This document shows positions 27,353-39,491 of a stretch of 64,000 nt of DNA, in pieces (position 1 is the stretch's first letter; each line of letters starts with the position of its first letter). The notes below the pieces were generated by a model. That model had not been told where the DNA came from. It ran no database searches and was given only the letters and a program-made list of their open reading frames with translations. The DNA comes from CAWGXZ01 sp963826695 (GTDB lineage Bacteria > Pseudomonadota > Gammaproteobacteria > Burkholderiales > Burkholderiaceae_C). The translations under genes and the position numbers were made by a program. Location: assembly GCA_963826695.1 (NCBI GenBank), contig CAWGXZ010000001.1, positions 310,001-374,000 of the forward strand. The letters run 5' to 3'.

Positions 27353-28585
27353 TTACTTCTTTGCGGTCAGTGCGCCCTTGGCGTTGACGTCCTTGACGCG
27401 CACTTGCGAGGCCTTCTTCTGGTCTTCAGGATAGGCATAGACGACGCGCTGGCCCTTGACTTCGCCGAACACCGGGATGTTGGCGGTGATCGCGTCATGG
27501 TCCTTGGCGCTGAACGGCTTGTTGTAGGTCGTGACCACGCCTTCGATCGGCGTCTTCAGATCTTCGAGCGCCGCCTTGAGCTTCGGCCCTTCGGTCGTGC
27601 CGGCCTGCTTGATCGCCGCAGCCAGCAGGTAGATCGAGTCGTAGCCCTGCGCCGCCGACACCGGCGAGTCGATGCGGCTGTTCTTCGGGTTGAAGGTCTT
27701 CAGGTAGTTGACGATGAACGACTGGCGCTTCGGCGTCGTCGGCTCCTGGATGAAGGTCTGCGGCATCCGGGCACCTTCGCCGCCAGGTCCGGCGTTGTCG
27801 ATGAAGTTGGCCATCGACAGCGTCCAGCTGCCGATCATCGGCACCTTCCAGCCGAGCTTGTTCATTCCGTTGGCGATCTGCGCCAGTTCCGGGCCGATGC
27901 CGTAAGTCAGGATCGCCTCGGCGCCGGCTTCCTTGGCCTTCAGCAGCTGCGGCGTCATGTCGACGTCCTTGATGTTGAACTTCTCGACCGCGACAGGCTT
28001 GATGCCCTTCTGTTCGAGCGCCTTCTCGAGGTCGGCCCGGCCGAGCTGGCCGTAGTTGGTCGAGTCGGCAAGGATCGCCACCTTCTTGTAGCCGCGGCGT
28101 GCAATCGCCTCCTCGACGATCATCGGCGCCTGAATGCTGTCGTGCGCCGAGTTGCGAAAGACATAGTTCTCCGGCTGGTCGGCGAACTGCTGGGTGATCG
28201 CCGAACCGGTGGCAACGTTGTTCAGCACCGGAATCTTGGCTTCCTGGAAGAAGCGCTGCGAGGCGAGCGCCACGCCGGTGTTGATGTAGCCGACGGCCGC
28301 TGCCACCTTCTCGCGGTTGATCATTTCCTGCGCGATCTGCACGCCGCGCTCGTTCTTGGCTTCATCGTCGCGTTCGACCAGCACGAACTGCCGACCGAGC
28401 ACGCCGCCCGACTTGTTGATCTCGTCGGCTGCCAGGCGCACGCCGTCGCGCATGCTCACGCCCATCGACGAGGAACCGCCGGTGAAGGGGCCGATGACGC
28501 CGATCTTGATCGGGTCGGCAGCAAAGGCGCCGGTCACGGCGGCTGCCAGAAGGACGGCCGAAAAGGTCTTGAGCTTGAAATTCAT
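27353..28585 (-). CDS. Periplasmic branched-chain amino acid-type substrate-binding protein
   Basis: A 410-residue type I periplasmic binding protein. A signal peptide (MNFKLKTFSAVLLAAAVTGA) is cleaved after FA. The mature protein begins ADPIKIGVIGPFTGGSSSMG, a LivK/peripla_BP_6 opening, and contains GYKKVAILADSTNYGQ and AEAILTYGIGPELAQIANGM. It is the receptor of the liv transporter encoded directly downstream. The ligand could be branched-chain amino acids, amides, urea or aromatic acids; the sequence alone does not say. The first gene of the operon is expected to be the most expressed, and the hairpin after its stop supports that. Confidence 0.92.
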   Translation of the reverse strand: MNFKLKTFSAVLLAAAVTGAFAADPIKIGVIGPFTGGSSSMGVSMRDGVRLAADEINKSGGVLGRQFVLVERDDEAKNERGVQIAQEMINREKVAAAVGYINTGVALASQRFFQEAKIPVLNNVATGSAITQQFADQPENYVFRNSAHDSIQAPMIVEEAIARRGYKKVAILADSTNYGQLGRADLEKALEQKGIKPVAVEKFNIKDVDMTPQLLKAKEAGAEAILTYGIGPELAQIANGMNKLGWKVPMIGSWTLSMANFIDNAGPGGEGARMPQTFIQEPTTPKRQSFIVNYLKTFNPKNSRIDSPVSAAQGYDSIYLLAAAIKQAGTTEGPKLKAALEDLKTPIEGVVTTYNKPFSAKDHDAITANIPVFGEVKGQRVVYAYPEDQKKASQVRVKDVNAKGALTAKK

Positions 28586-28823
28586 GGTGTCTCCGAAATG
28601 CGAGGTTTAACGTGCGCGACGAGCGTGCCTGCGCAGGCGCGCATGGCAGCGCGCCGAAGCTGCCGACTGTGCTTGATGTGGGCGAACCCACGACCTAGGG
28701 ATTACGCTTGTTGCCGAAAACTATTTCACGGCGAATGCGGTTCGCTGTGCTGCCGGCAGCCGACAAGCACGCCAGCGCCACGGTGGATGCGCTGGCACAG
28801 CGATCGGCCGCACTTCCAACCGT

Positions 28824-29390
28824 CTACTGACGAATCGCCTCGATCTGGATCAGGAGGCGCACGTTGTCGGACGTCGAGGCCATGTTGCCGACCATGCCCC
28901 ACTGGCTGCGCTGGATCACCGACTCGAAATCGCCACCGCAGACCTCGCGCTTGAGCATCGCGTTTTCGAAGCAGTTGAAGTTCGTCGCCTGCAATTGCAC
29001 CGGATTGGTCTTCCCCGCGAGCATGAGCTGGCCGCTTACGGAAGTGACCTTGTCGCCCTCGAAGGTGAACCGGTCGCCGACGAACCGCGCCGTCGGAAAC
29101 TCCGCCGCATTCAGAAAGTCCTTGCCCTTGATGGTGTTGGTGAAATGGGCAACGCCGGTATTGATCGAGTCGACATCGATCGTGATCTCCGCGCGGCCGG
29201 TCTTTGCGGCACGGTCGAGCGTGACGCTGCCTTCCTTCTTGTCGAAGCGGCCGCGATTGGTGCTGGTGCCGAAGTGGCGCGCCTCGAGGTGCACGAAGGT
29301 GTGATTCGGATCGATGCGGTAGGTGACGGGCTCTGCCGTGACCTGAAGCGATGCAGCGGCGAGAAGCAGGAACGAGATTGGACGGATCAT
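28824..29390 (-). CDS. YceI family periplasmic protein, copy A
   Basis: A 188-residue lipocalin-like YceI protein with a signal peptide (MIRPISFLLLAAASLQVTA). YceI motifs are YRIDPNHTFVHLEARHFG near the N-terminus, ITIDVDSINTGVAHFTN and FPTARFVGDRFTFEG in the middle, and GQLMLAGKTNPVQL towards the end. The fold binds long isoprenoid or lipid-like molecules. Two cysteines (FNCFENAM and REVCGG) are present, which is less usual. It is the last of a run of minus-strand genes beginning with pckG, 38 bases after a second YceI gene. The 238 bases upstream of livK and downstream of this gene hold nothing recognisable. Confidence 0.9.
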   Translation of the reverse strand: MIRPISFLLLAAASLQVTAEPVTYRIDPNHTFVHLEARHFGTSTNRGRFDKKEGSVTLDRAAKTGRAEITIDVDSINTGVAHFTNTIKGKDFLNAAEFPTARFVGDRFTFEGDKVTSVSGQLMLAGKTNPVQLQATNFNCFENAMLKREVCGGDFESVIQRSQWGMVGNMASTSDNVRLLIQIEAIRQ

Positions 29391-29428
29391 GATGCCTTGA
29401 GGGTGGTTCGAGCGTATTTGGCGGGGAT

Positions 29429-30007
29429 TCAGAGCGCGGCGAGGCCCTGGACAACGAGCTTGAAGCGGACCTGCACGTCGTTGGCGATCATCGATGTGTC
29501 CTTCCAGTCGCCGTCGCCGATGCGGTAGTCGAGCCGCTTGAGGGTGAAGCTGCCGTTGGCGGTCGATACCGCGCCGGCCTGCGTCAGTGTCAGGGGCACG
29601 ACGATGTCGCGCGCGGCGCCCTTGATGGCAAGCCGACCGGCCACGTCGAAGCGACCAGGGCCGGTGGATTTGATGCCGGTGCTCTGAAAGGTCGCCTGTG
29701 CGAACTTCTTGGTGTCGAACCAGTCGGGCTTGGCCAGTTCGGCCTCGGTGTCGGCATCGCCGATCGAGGCGCTGAGCAGGTCGATCGAGATCGCGACCTT
29801 CGACGCTTCGGGCTTCTTCGGATCGAAGGCGAGTTGCGCGTCGAAGCGCCGGAAGCGCCCCTCGACCGGGACACCCGTCTGGCGGATGGTGAAGACGATT
29901 TCGCTTTGTGCCGGAATCAGCCGCTGCTGTGCGCCAGCAGGCAACGCAAGAACGAGCAGCGCCAGTGCGGCGAACAGCCGGCGGGAAGGGTGTGAAGCCG
30001 TTTTCAT
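29429..30007 (-). CDS. YceI family periplasmic protein, copy B
   Basis: A 192-residue YceI protein with a signal peptide (RRLFAALALLVLALPAGA, cleaved before QQRLIP). The barrel motifs are IPAQSEIVFTIRQTGVPVEG, SIDLLSASIGDADTEAE, FQSTGIKSTGPGRFDVAG and LDYRIGDGDWKD. This subgroup is often encoded with a cytochrome b561, and here the b561 gene ends inside its start codon (ATGA overlap at 30004-30007). That suggests a membrane redox pair acting on an isoprenoid quinone-like ligand carried by YceI, which is an inference. It is distinct in sequence from copy A downstream. Confidence 0.92.
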   Translation of the reverse strand: MKTASHPSRRLFAALALLVLALPAGAQQRLIPAQSEIVFTIRQTGVPVEGRFRRFDAQLAFDPKKPEASKVAISIDLLSASIGDADTEAELAKPDWFDTKKFAQATFQSTGIKSTGPGRFDVAGRLAIKGAARDIVVPLTLTQAGAVSTANGSFTLKRLDYRIGDGDWKDTSMIANDVQVRFKLVVQGLAAL

Positions 30008-30668
30008 CGTTTGGTCCGGGTGGTGTTCAGACGCTGGCGGTGGGGCCACATGCGCCGCAGCAATTCGTCGCGGTCGACGAAGTGGTGCTTCAACGCGGCC
30101 GCGAGATGCAGGCCGACGAGCACCGCCAGCACCCAGGCCGCCCGGCCGTGCCACGGCTTGATCGATTCGGCCAGTGCACGGTCCACCGGCACGAAGTCGG
30201 GCAGCGGCAGCACACCGTAGACGACGATCGGGAAGCCCGCCGCCGAACTGTAGGCCCAGCCGATCAGCGGCACCGCAAAGAAGAAGACATACATCGCCGC
30301 GTGGGTCGCCTGGGCAGCCGACTGCTGCCATCGCGGCCCTGCGAGCGGAGCAGGCGCCGGATGGCGCAGGCGCCACAAAAGCCGTGCTGCCGAAAGCGCA
30401 AGGATCGTGATTCCGGCCCACTTGTGCCAGTTGTAGAGCCGCAGGCGTTGCGGCGAAAACGGCAGACCCGCCATGTAGCTGCCTACGGCAAAGGATGCGA
30501 TCAACGCCAGCGCAAGCAGCCAGTGCAGCGAGATCGCAACACCGCCATAGCGCGCCGCGCCGGACGCCTCGGCAACGGAGGCGCTGCTCGCAGGCGATTG
30601 CTCCAAGCTCAGGCCCGCGCCGGGCCGGGGGCGCGACCCGGGCTCGATGTGGCGAATGGTGGCTTGCA

Positions 30669-30669
<1 letters not shown>
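30004..30669 (-). CDS. Cytochrome b561 family protein
   Basis: A 221-residue membrane protein with four helices and the heme-ligand histidines of cytochrome b561: ISLHWLLALALIASF, YNWHKWAGITILALS, QATHAAMYVFFFAVPLIGW and GLHLAAALKHHFVDRD. It should shuttle electrons between the quinone pool and a periplasmic acceptor. The first ~40 residues are Pro/Ser/Ala-rich and probably cytosolic. The start at 30669 overlaps the pckG stop by one base (TGATG), and its stop overlaps the next yceI start, so the three genes are translationally coupled. Confidence 0.92.
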
Positions 30670-32564
<1,895 letters not shown>

Positions 32565-32594
32565 TGCATTTCCATCGTCGAGTCAATAAACGAA

Positions 32595-32639
32595 ATCGGG
32601 CAAAGCCTGTCGCATGCGTTCGACGAGGCCTTGCCCGAT
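32595..32639 (-). promoter_or_regulatory. Strong hairpin in the pckG leader (possible attenuator)
   Basis: ATCGGGCAA-G-GCC and GGC-T-TTGCCCGAT pair over 12 of 13 positions around a ~19-base loop, 31 bases upstream of the pckG start. On the transcript strand it is followed by TTCGTTTATT, a weak T-rich tract. It could act as an attenuator or stabilise the messenger; no known riboswitch class is recognised. Confidence 0.5.
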
Positions 32640-32764
32640 ACCGCAGGGGCCAGGATTGTCGCGGCAGTGTAATGGTGGTGTAACCGGGGGGTTTACCCGA
32701 TTCGGTCGGCGTCGAAAGCGGGCTCGTCGGCTGTCGAACGCCATTCACGAGCATCATTACCGCC

Positions 32765-33346
32765 ATGGAAAGAAAAATTCTCGGCGTGCAGGTCGCCGCC
32801 GTCCAAAGCCGCCTGATCGGCGGCCGCAGCGTCATGACGGCGTTCGACAAGCGTGCGGTCGAAGGGCCGGTCAAGGTTCGCCTGCTCGGACTCGAAGGCG
32901 ACGAGCAGGCCGACCTGACGGTCCATGGCGGCCTTTCGAAGGCGGTGTATGCCTACCCTGTCGAGCATTACGCCTTCTGGCAGACCGTGCGCGCGCAGGC
33001 CGGGTCGGCCGAGTGGGGTGCGGCGTTGCCGATGGGGGCTCTCGGCGAAAACCTGACGCTTTCCGGCCTGCTCGAATCCGAGGCGTGGATCGGCGACGTG
33101 CTGCGCTTTGCGGACTGCGAGCTCGCCGTCAGCGAGCCGCGAAGGCCGTGCTTCAAGCTGAATGCAGCACTCGGCTTCGCACACGCCTCGAAGATGATGC
33201 TGAAGAGCGGCTGGTGCGGTTTCTACCTCAGCGTGCGGACCCCGGGTACGTTGACTGCCGGCGAGCCCTTCGAGCTGGTCGAAGGCCCGCGGGAAGTCGG
33301 CATTGCCGAGCTGTTCCGCGCCCGTGCCGACCTGCGCCGCGTCTGA
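32765..33346 (+). CDS. MOSC domain protein (YiiM-like)
   Basis: A 193-residue MOSC-domain protein. The domain is visible from GLEGDEQADLTVHGGLSKAV to the conserved cysteine in SEPRRPCFKL (Cys129), which in the family binds the molybdenum cofactor. GSAEWGAALPMGALGENLTL is also typical. Bacterial YiiM proteins reduce N-hydroxylated bases such as 6-N-hydroxylaminopurine. The C-terminal YiiM helical region is short here, so a general MOSC oxidoreductase is the safer call. It is divergent from pckG across a 200-base gap. Confidence 0.88.
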   Translation: MERKILGVQVAAVQSRLIGGRSVMTAFDKRAVEGPVKVRLLGLEGDEQADLTVHGGLSKAVYAYPVEHYAFWQTVRAQAGSAEWGAALPMGALGENLTLSGLLESEAWIGDVLRFADCELAVSEPRRPCFKLNAALGFAHASKMMLKSGWCGFYLSVRTPGTLTAGEPFELVEGPREVGIAELFRARADLRRV

Positions 33347-33403
33347 GCGCAACTGCCGTTCAGGCGTCCTACCCTGTTCCATCCACATCGAAAGACCAGT
33401 TCC

Positions 33404-33907
33404 ATGGGCATCATGAGTTTCTTCAAGGACGCCGGCGAAAAGCTGTTCGGTCACAAGGACGCCGCTGCGGCGCCCGCCACGGCGGCAGCCGATCCGGCGG
33501 CGCTGCAGGCGCAGTCGGCAGCAGCCAACCAGACCGCATCGCAGGCGATTGCCAACTACATCGCTTCGCAGAACCTCGCTGCGCAAAACCTGAAGGTCGA
33601 TTTCGATGGTGCCAGCGGCACGGTCACCGTCTCGGGGGTGGCAGCCGACCAGGCGACCAAGGAAAAGATCCTGCTCTGCTGCGGCAACGTCCGCGGCGTG
33701 GCCAAGGTCGACGACCAGCTGACGGTCGAGCAGGCCTCGGGTGAATCGAAGTTCCACACCGTGGCCAGCGGCGACACGCTGTCGGCGATCGCCAAGCAGT
33801 ACTACGGCAATGCCGGCAGCTACATGAAGATCTTCGAGGCCAACAAGCCGATGCTGAGCGACCCGAACAAGATCTATCCGGGGCAGTCGCTGCGCATTCC
33901 GGCCTGA
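33404..33907 (+). CDS. BON-LysM protein, Kbp/YgaU-like
   Basis: A 167-residue protein starting MGIMSFFKDAGEKLFGHK, the same amphipathic opening as the potassium-binding protein Kbp (YgaU). A BON domain follows (about residues 45-115, VDFDGASGTVTVSGVAADQ) and then a LysM domain (about 118-166, HTVASGDTLSAIAKQYYGN...YPGQSLRIPA). No signal peptide is seen, consistent with cytosolic Kbp. E. coli Kbp binds potassium and is induced by osmotic stress; the same role here is inferred. It is monocistronic, after the MOSC gene with a 57-base gap. Confidence 0.88.
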   Translation: MGIMSFFKDAGEKLFGHKDAAAAPATAAADPAALQAQSAAANQTASQAIANYIASQNLAAQNLKVDFDGASGTVTVSGVAADQATKEKILLCCGNVRGVAKVDDQLTVEQASGESKFHTVASGDTLSAIAKQYYGNAGSYMKIFEANKPMLSDPNKIYPGQSLRIPA

Positions 33908-34065
33908 ACCGCGGGGCAGGGTGATCGGCCGGGCGCGGCGTCGCGCGCCCGCGCCCGGCGAACCGCCCGGCGAACACGAGCAACACCATCGCAACCATCC
34001 GGGTGGCCTGGAATGCGGTCACCGATGGAACGCCGGGATGCAGGGCTTGCCCGGTCGTTCGCCCG

Positions 34066-35088
34066 TCACATGACGCGGAAGTCCGATGGCCGCTTGCTCG
34101 TCCAACGGCTGAATGCGTGGCGAAAATTCGCGGCGTCGCTGTAGCCGAGCCGGCCTGCGATCTCCTCGTTCGTCATGTCGGTCCTGCGCAGGTACTGAAC
34201 GGCGAGGTGCAAGCGGACATCGGCAAGAACTTTGCGGTAGGAAGTCTGTTCGGCTTCGAGCCTGCGCCGCAGCGTTCGCGTACTCATCGCCAGTTCGGCG
34301 GCCATGGCGTCGATGTCGGGAAACCGTCCGGCTTGCTCGATCAGGACGCGGTGGACATCCGCCGCAACGCTGCCGGCCCGGCTGACCTCGAGCAGACTTC
34401 GTTCGCAGGTCTCGCGGGCCATGGCATGGGTGATCGGGTCCGAATAATCCATCGGCTTGGCAAGCCAGCTCGCGTCGAAGCGAAGTTCGTTTCGGGGCTG
34501 GTCGAAGCGGACCGGACACCCGAACAACTTGTCGTACTGGCGCGCATGCGCAGGCGCTGCATGGACGGCGCGGACTTCGGAGAACCTGAACGACGCGCCG
34601 TACAGGTCCGCGTTCAGCGTCAGATGGCTGGCGAACTGGAATTCCATTGCGAAGCGATACAGATCGTCCGTCGGGTCGGTCACGAGCACCGGCTCATAGG
34701 AGAAGACGGCGGTGTCGCCTTCCCGGGAGAAGCCCAACTCGGCAACCGGCGCCATGACGCGGTGGTGCCTGACGGCGATGTCGATGCTGGCGGCGTGGTT
34801 CGGACTGCTCAAAAGCGCGTAGCCGTACATGCCGTAGGAGGTGACATGCATGCGCCGCCCCGCGCGAAAGGCGAGCGTCGGGGCCGGCGACAAGCGAAGC
34901 GCATTGCGGAACACCGTCTGCACCTGCTGATAGGAGATCCGGGTGTCGTGAAGGCGGGCTTGCGCGATGCCGCTTCCGGACAGCGCCTGCTCTGCGGGAA
35001 CCCCGTCCTCGGCCAGTGCGGCGACGAGCGCCGCGACCTTGTGGGCGGGGTAGACCCTGGCGTCGAAGCTCGGCAGTGCGCGGTACAT
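34066..35088 (-). CDS. AraC-family transcriptional regulator (Arabinose_bd/OruR type)
   Basis: A 340-residue regulator. Residues 1 to about 190 match the Arabinose_bd ligand domain found in OruR/ArgR-like AraC proteins (FRAGRRMHVTSYGMYGYALL is the characteristic stretch). The last ~95 residues form the double helix-turn-helix (DIDAMAAELAMSTRTLRRRL, then EIAGRLGYSDAANFRHAFSR). The start at 35088 (MYRALPSFDARVY) was chosen because the upstream open frame lacks family similarity. It is divergent from the acyl-CoA gene cluster that begins 208 bases away, so it is probably its pathway-specific activator responding to a carboxylic acid or CoA-derived ligand. Confidence 0.9.
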   Translation of the reverse strand: MYRALPSFDARVYPAHKVAALVAALAEDGVPAEQALSGSGIAQARLHDTRISYQQVQTVFRNALRLSPAPTLAFRAGRRMHVTSYGMYGYALLSSPNHAASIDIAVRHHRVMAPVAELGFSREGDTAVFSYEPVLVTDPTDDLYRFAMEFQFASHLTLNADLYGASFRFSEVRAVHAAPAHARQYDKLFGCPVRFDQPRNELRFDASWLAKPMDYSDPITHAMARETCERSLLEVSRAGSVAADVHRVLIEQAGRFPDIDAMAAELAMSTRTLRRRLEAEQTSYRKVLADVRLHLAVQYLRRTDMTNEEIAGRLGYSDAANFRHAFSRWTSKRPSDFRVM

Positions 35089-35295
35089 GGGGTCGGTGTC
35101 GGTTGCGGCCAGCGCGAAATCGTCGGTGCGACGGGTTCCCGGCGGCGGGCCGGGGTCGGTCGCATTGTCCGCAAACAACCCTTCAACGGGCCAGAACGCA
35201 CCTTCCGCGGCCGCTCGCACGGCCTGAAGATACCTGCTTCGAGAAGCGCGCTCGATCACCCGCGCTGCGGACGGATCGGGCCAGAGGAGACGACC

Positions 35296-36126
35296 ATGCT
35301 CGTGACACGGTACCTTGCGAAAGATCTCTACCGAGGCAAGTCGGTGTTCATCACCGGCGGCGGCAGCGGCATCAACCTCGGTGTGGCGAAGAACTTCGCC
35401 GCGCTCGGCGCGAACATCGCCATCTGCGGCCGCACGCAGGAGAAGCTCGACTCCGCCGCCGGAGAACTGCGCGCGCTCGGCGCGAAGGTCTGCGCCGTCG
35501 CCGCCGACGTGCGCGACATCGGCGCACTGCAGGCCGCGCTCGGTCGTTCCAGGGCGGAGATCGGCCCGGTCGACGTGCTGGTGTGCGGTGCCGCGGGCAA
35601 CTTCGTCGTGCCGGCCGAGAAGCTCTCGGCCAACGGCTTCAAGACCGTGATCGACATCGACCTGCTCGGCTCGTTCAACGCCGCCAGCGCCGCCTTCGAG
35701 CAGCTCGAGGAGACAAGGGGAAGCATCCTGTTCATCTCCGCGGGAATGGCCTACATGCCGCACGCGTACCAGGTACACGTCGGCGCGGCCAAGGCCGGCA
35801 TCGACATGATGATGAAGAACCTGGCGATCGAGTGGGGGCCGCGCGGCATTCGTGTCAACAGCATCGTTCCGGGACCGATCGAAGGCACCGAAGGAATGAA
35901 ACGCCTGTCCGCACCCGAGGCGAGGACGACGCTCGTCGATTCGGTTCCGCTGCGCCGCATGGGCAGCGTCGACGACATCGGCCAGACAGCGGTCTTCCTG
36001 GCGTCTCCGCTGGCTTCCTACATCACCGGCTGCGTGGTGGTCTGCGACGGCGGGTCGAATCTGCCGGGCTCCGGAAGATTCAATGCCGGCGCGAAGCAGT
36101 TGCTCGACGCACAGGGCCAGCGCTGA
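35296..36126 (+). CDS. 2,4-dienoyl-CoA reductase-like short-chain dehydrogenase
   Basis: A 276-residue SDR. The nucleotide motif is FITGGGSGINLG near residue 20, followed by ICGRT, whose Arg suggests NADPH. The usual Tyr-X3-Lys catalytic pair is absent: the stretch is QVHVGAAKAGIDMMMKNLAI, with Val at the Tyr place. This is exactly the pattern of the peroxisomal-type 2,4-dienoyl-CoA reductases, and NSIVPGPIEGTEGMKRL is also their signature. It would reduce dienoyl-CoA intermediates from unsaturated acids. It has a good ribosome site (GAGGAGA) and opens the acyl-CoA operon, 44 bases before the multifunctional protein. An ordinary 3-oxoacyl reductase role is the less likely alternative. Confidence 0.87.
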   Translation: MLVTRYLAKDLYRGKSVFITGGGSGINLGVAKNFAALGANIAICGRTQEKLDSAAGELRALGAKVCAVAADVRDIGALQAALGRSRAEIGPVDVLVCGAAGNFVVPAEKLSANGFKTVIDIDLLGSFNAASAAFEQLEETRGSILFISAGMAYMPHAYQVHVGAAKAGIDMMMKNLAIEWGPRGIRVNSIVPGPIEGTEGMKRLSAPEARTTLVDSVPLRRMGSVDDIGQTAVFLASPLASYITGCVVVCDGGSNLPGSGRFNAGAKQLLDAQGQR

Positions 36127-36169
36127 CCGCCGGCCGCCTTTCCTCCCTTCGACCGAGAACGGACACCCC

Positions 36170-38273
<2,104 letters not shown>

Positions 38274-38285
38274 AGGAGACACCCC

Positions 38286-39476
38286 ATGCGTGAAGCCGTC
38301 ATCGTTTCCACCGCCCGCACGCCGCTCACCAAGGCGCACCGCGGCGAGTTCAACGTCACCCCGGGCCCGACGCTCGCGGCCTTCGCGGTGCGCGCCGCGG
38401 TCGAGCGCGCCGGGATCGACCCGGCGCTGATCGAGGACATGATCCTCGGCTGCGGCTACCCCGAAGGCACGACCGGCCGCAACGTCGCGCGCCAGACGAT
38501 CGTCCGCGCCGGGCTGCCGATCGGCATCGCCGGCACCACCGTGAACCGCTTCTGCGCGTCGGGGCTGCAGGCGATCGCGATCGCGGCAGGCCGCATCGTC
38601 GTCGAAGGCGTGCCGGCGATGATTGCCGGCGGTGTCGAGAGCATCTCGCAGATCCGCAGCCGCAGCGCCACCGACAGCGGTGACAGCGGCATCGACCCGT
38701 GGATCGCCGAGCACAAGCCCGAGCTGTACCTGTCGATGATCGAGACCGCCGACATCGTGGCCCAGCGCTACGGCATCTCGCGCGAGGCGCAGGACCGCTT
38801 CTCGGCGGAAAGCCAGCGCAAGACCGAGGCGGCGCAGCTGGCCGGGCGCTACCGCGACGAGATCGTCGCCTGCACGACGACGATGGCGGTGACCGACAAG
38901 GAAACCAAGGCGGTGAGCCGGCGCGAGGTCACGACCGATGCCGACTCGTGCAACCGGCGCGGCACGACGTACGAAGCGCTTGCGAAGCTCGAACCGGTGA
39001 TGGGCGCGGGCAAGTGGGTCACCGCAGGCAACGCATCGCAGCTCGCCGACGGCGCTTCGGCTTGCGTGCTGATGGAAGCCGGCGAGGCCGAGCGCGCCGG
39101 GCTGCAGGCGATGGGCGCGTTTCGCGGCCTCGCGGTCGCCGGCTGCGAACCCGACGAGATGGGGATCGGTCCGGTCTTCGCGGTGCCGAAGCTGCTGGCG
39201 CGCCACGGCCTGACCGTCGACGACATCGGCCTGTGGGAACTCAACGAGGCCTTCGCCTCGCAAGCCATCTACTGCCAGCAGAAGCTCGAGATTCCCGAGG
39301 ACCGCCTCAACGTCGACGGCGGCGCCATCTCCATCGGCCACCCCTTCGGCATGACCGGCGCGCGCCTTGCGGGCCACGTGCTGATCGAGGGCCGCCGCCG
39401 CGGCGTCAAGTACGCGGTGGTGACGATGTGCATTGCCGGTGGCATGGGTGCCGCCGGCCTGTTCGAAATCTACTGA
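38286..39476 (+). CDS. Acetyl-CoA C-acyltransferase (thiolase)
   Basis: A 396-residue thiolase that cleaves 3-oxoacyl-CoA to acetyl-CoA and a shortened acyl-CoA. The nucleophilic cysteine is Cys90 in NRFCASGLQA. The histidine motif is ISIGHPFGMTGARL and the second cysteine is in MCIAGGMGAAG. Family length is normal. It lies 12 bases after the hydratase/dehydrogenase gene. The same GACACCCC leader stands before the starts of this gene and its two neighbours, suggesting shared translation signals. By gene order it corresponds to PimB of the dicarboxylate operon, but the substrate length cannot be read from the sequence. Confidence 0.95.
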   Translation: MREAVIVSTARTPLTKAHRGEFNVTPGPTLAAFAVRAAVERAGIDPALIEDMILGCGYPEGTTGRNVARQTIVRAGLPIGIAGTTVNRFCASGLQAIAIAAGRIVVEGVPAMIAGGVESISQIRSRSATDSGDSGIDPWIAEHKPELYLSMIETADIVAQRYGISREAQDRFSAESQRKTEAAQLAGRYRDEIVACTTTMAVTDKETKAVSRREVTTDADSCNRRGTTYEALAKLEPVMGAGKWVTAGNASQLADGASACVLMEAGEAERAGLQAMGAFRGLAVAGCEPDEMGIGPVFAVPKLLARHGLTVDDIGLWELNEAFASQAIYCQQKLEIPEDRLNVDGGAISIGHPFGMTGARLAGHVLIEGRRRGVKYAVVTMCIAGGMGAAGLFEIY

Positions 39477-39491
39477 ACCGCGAGACACCCC

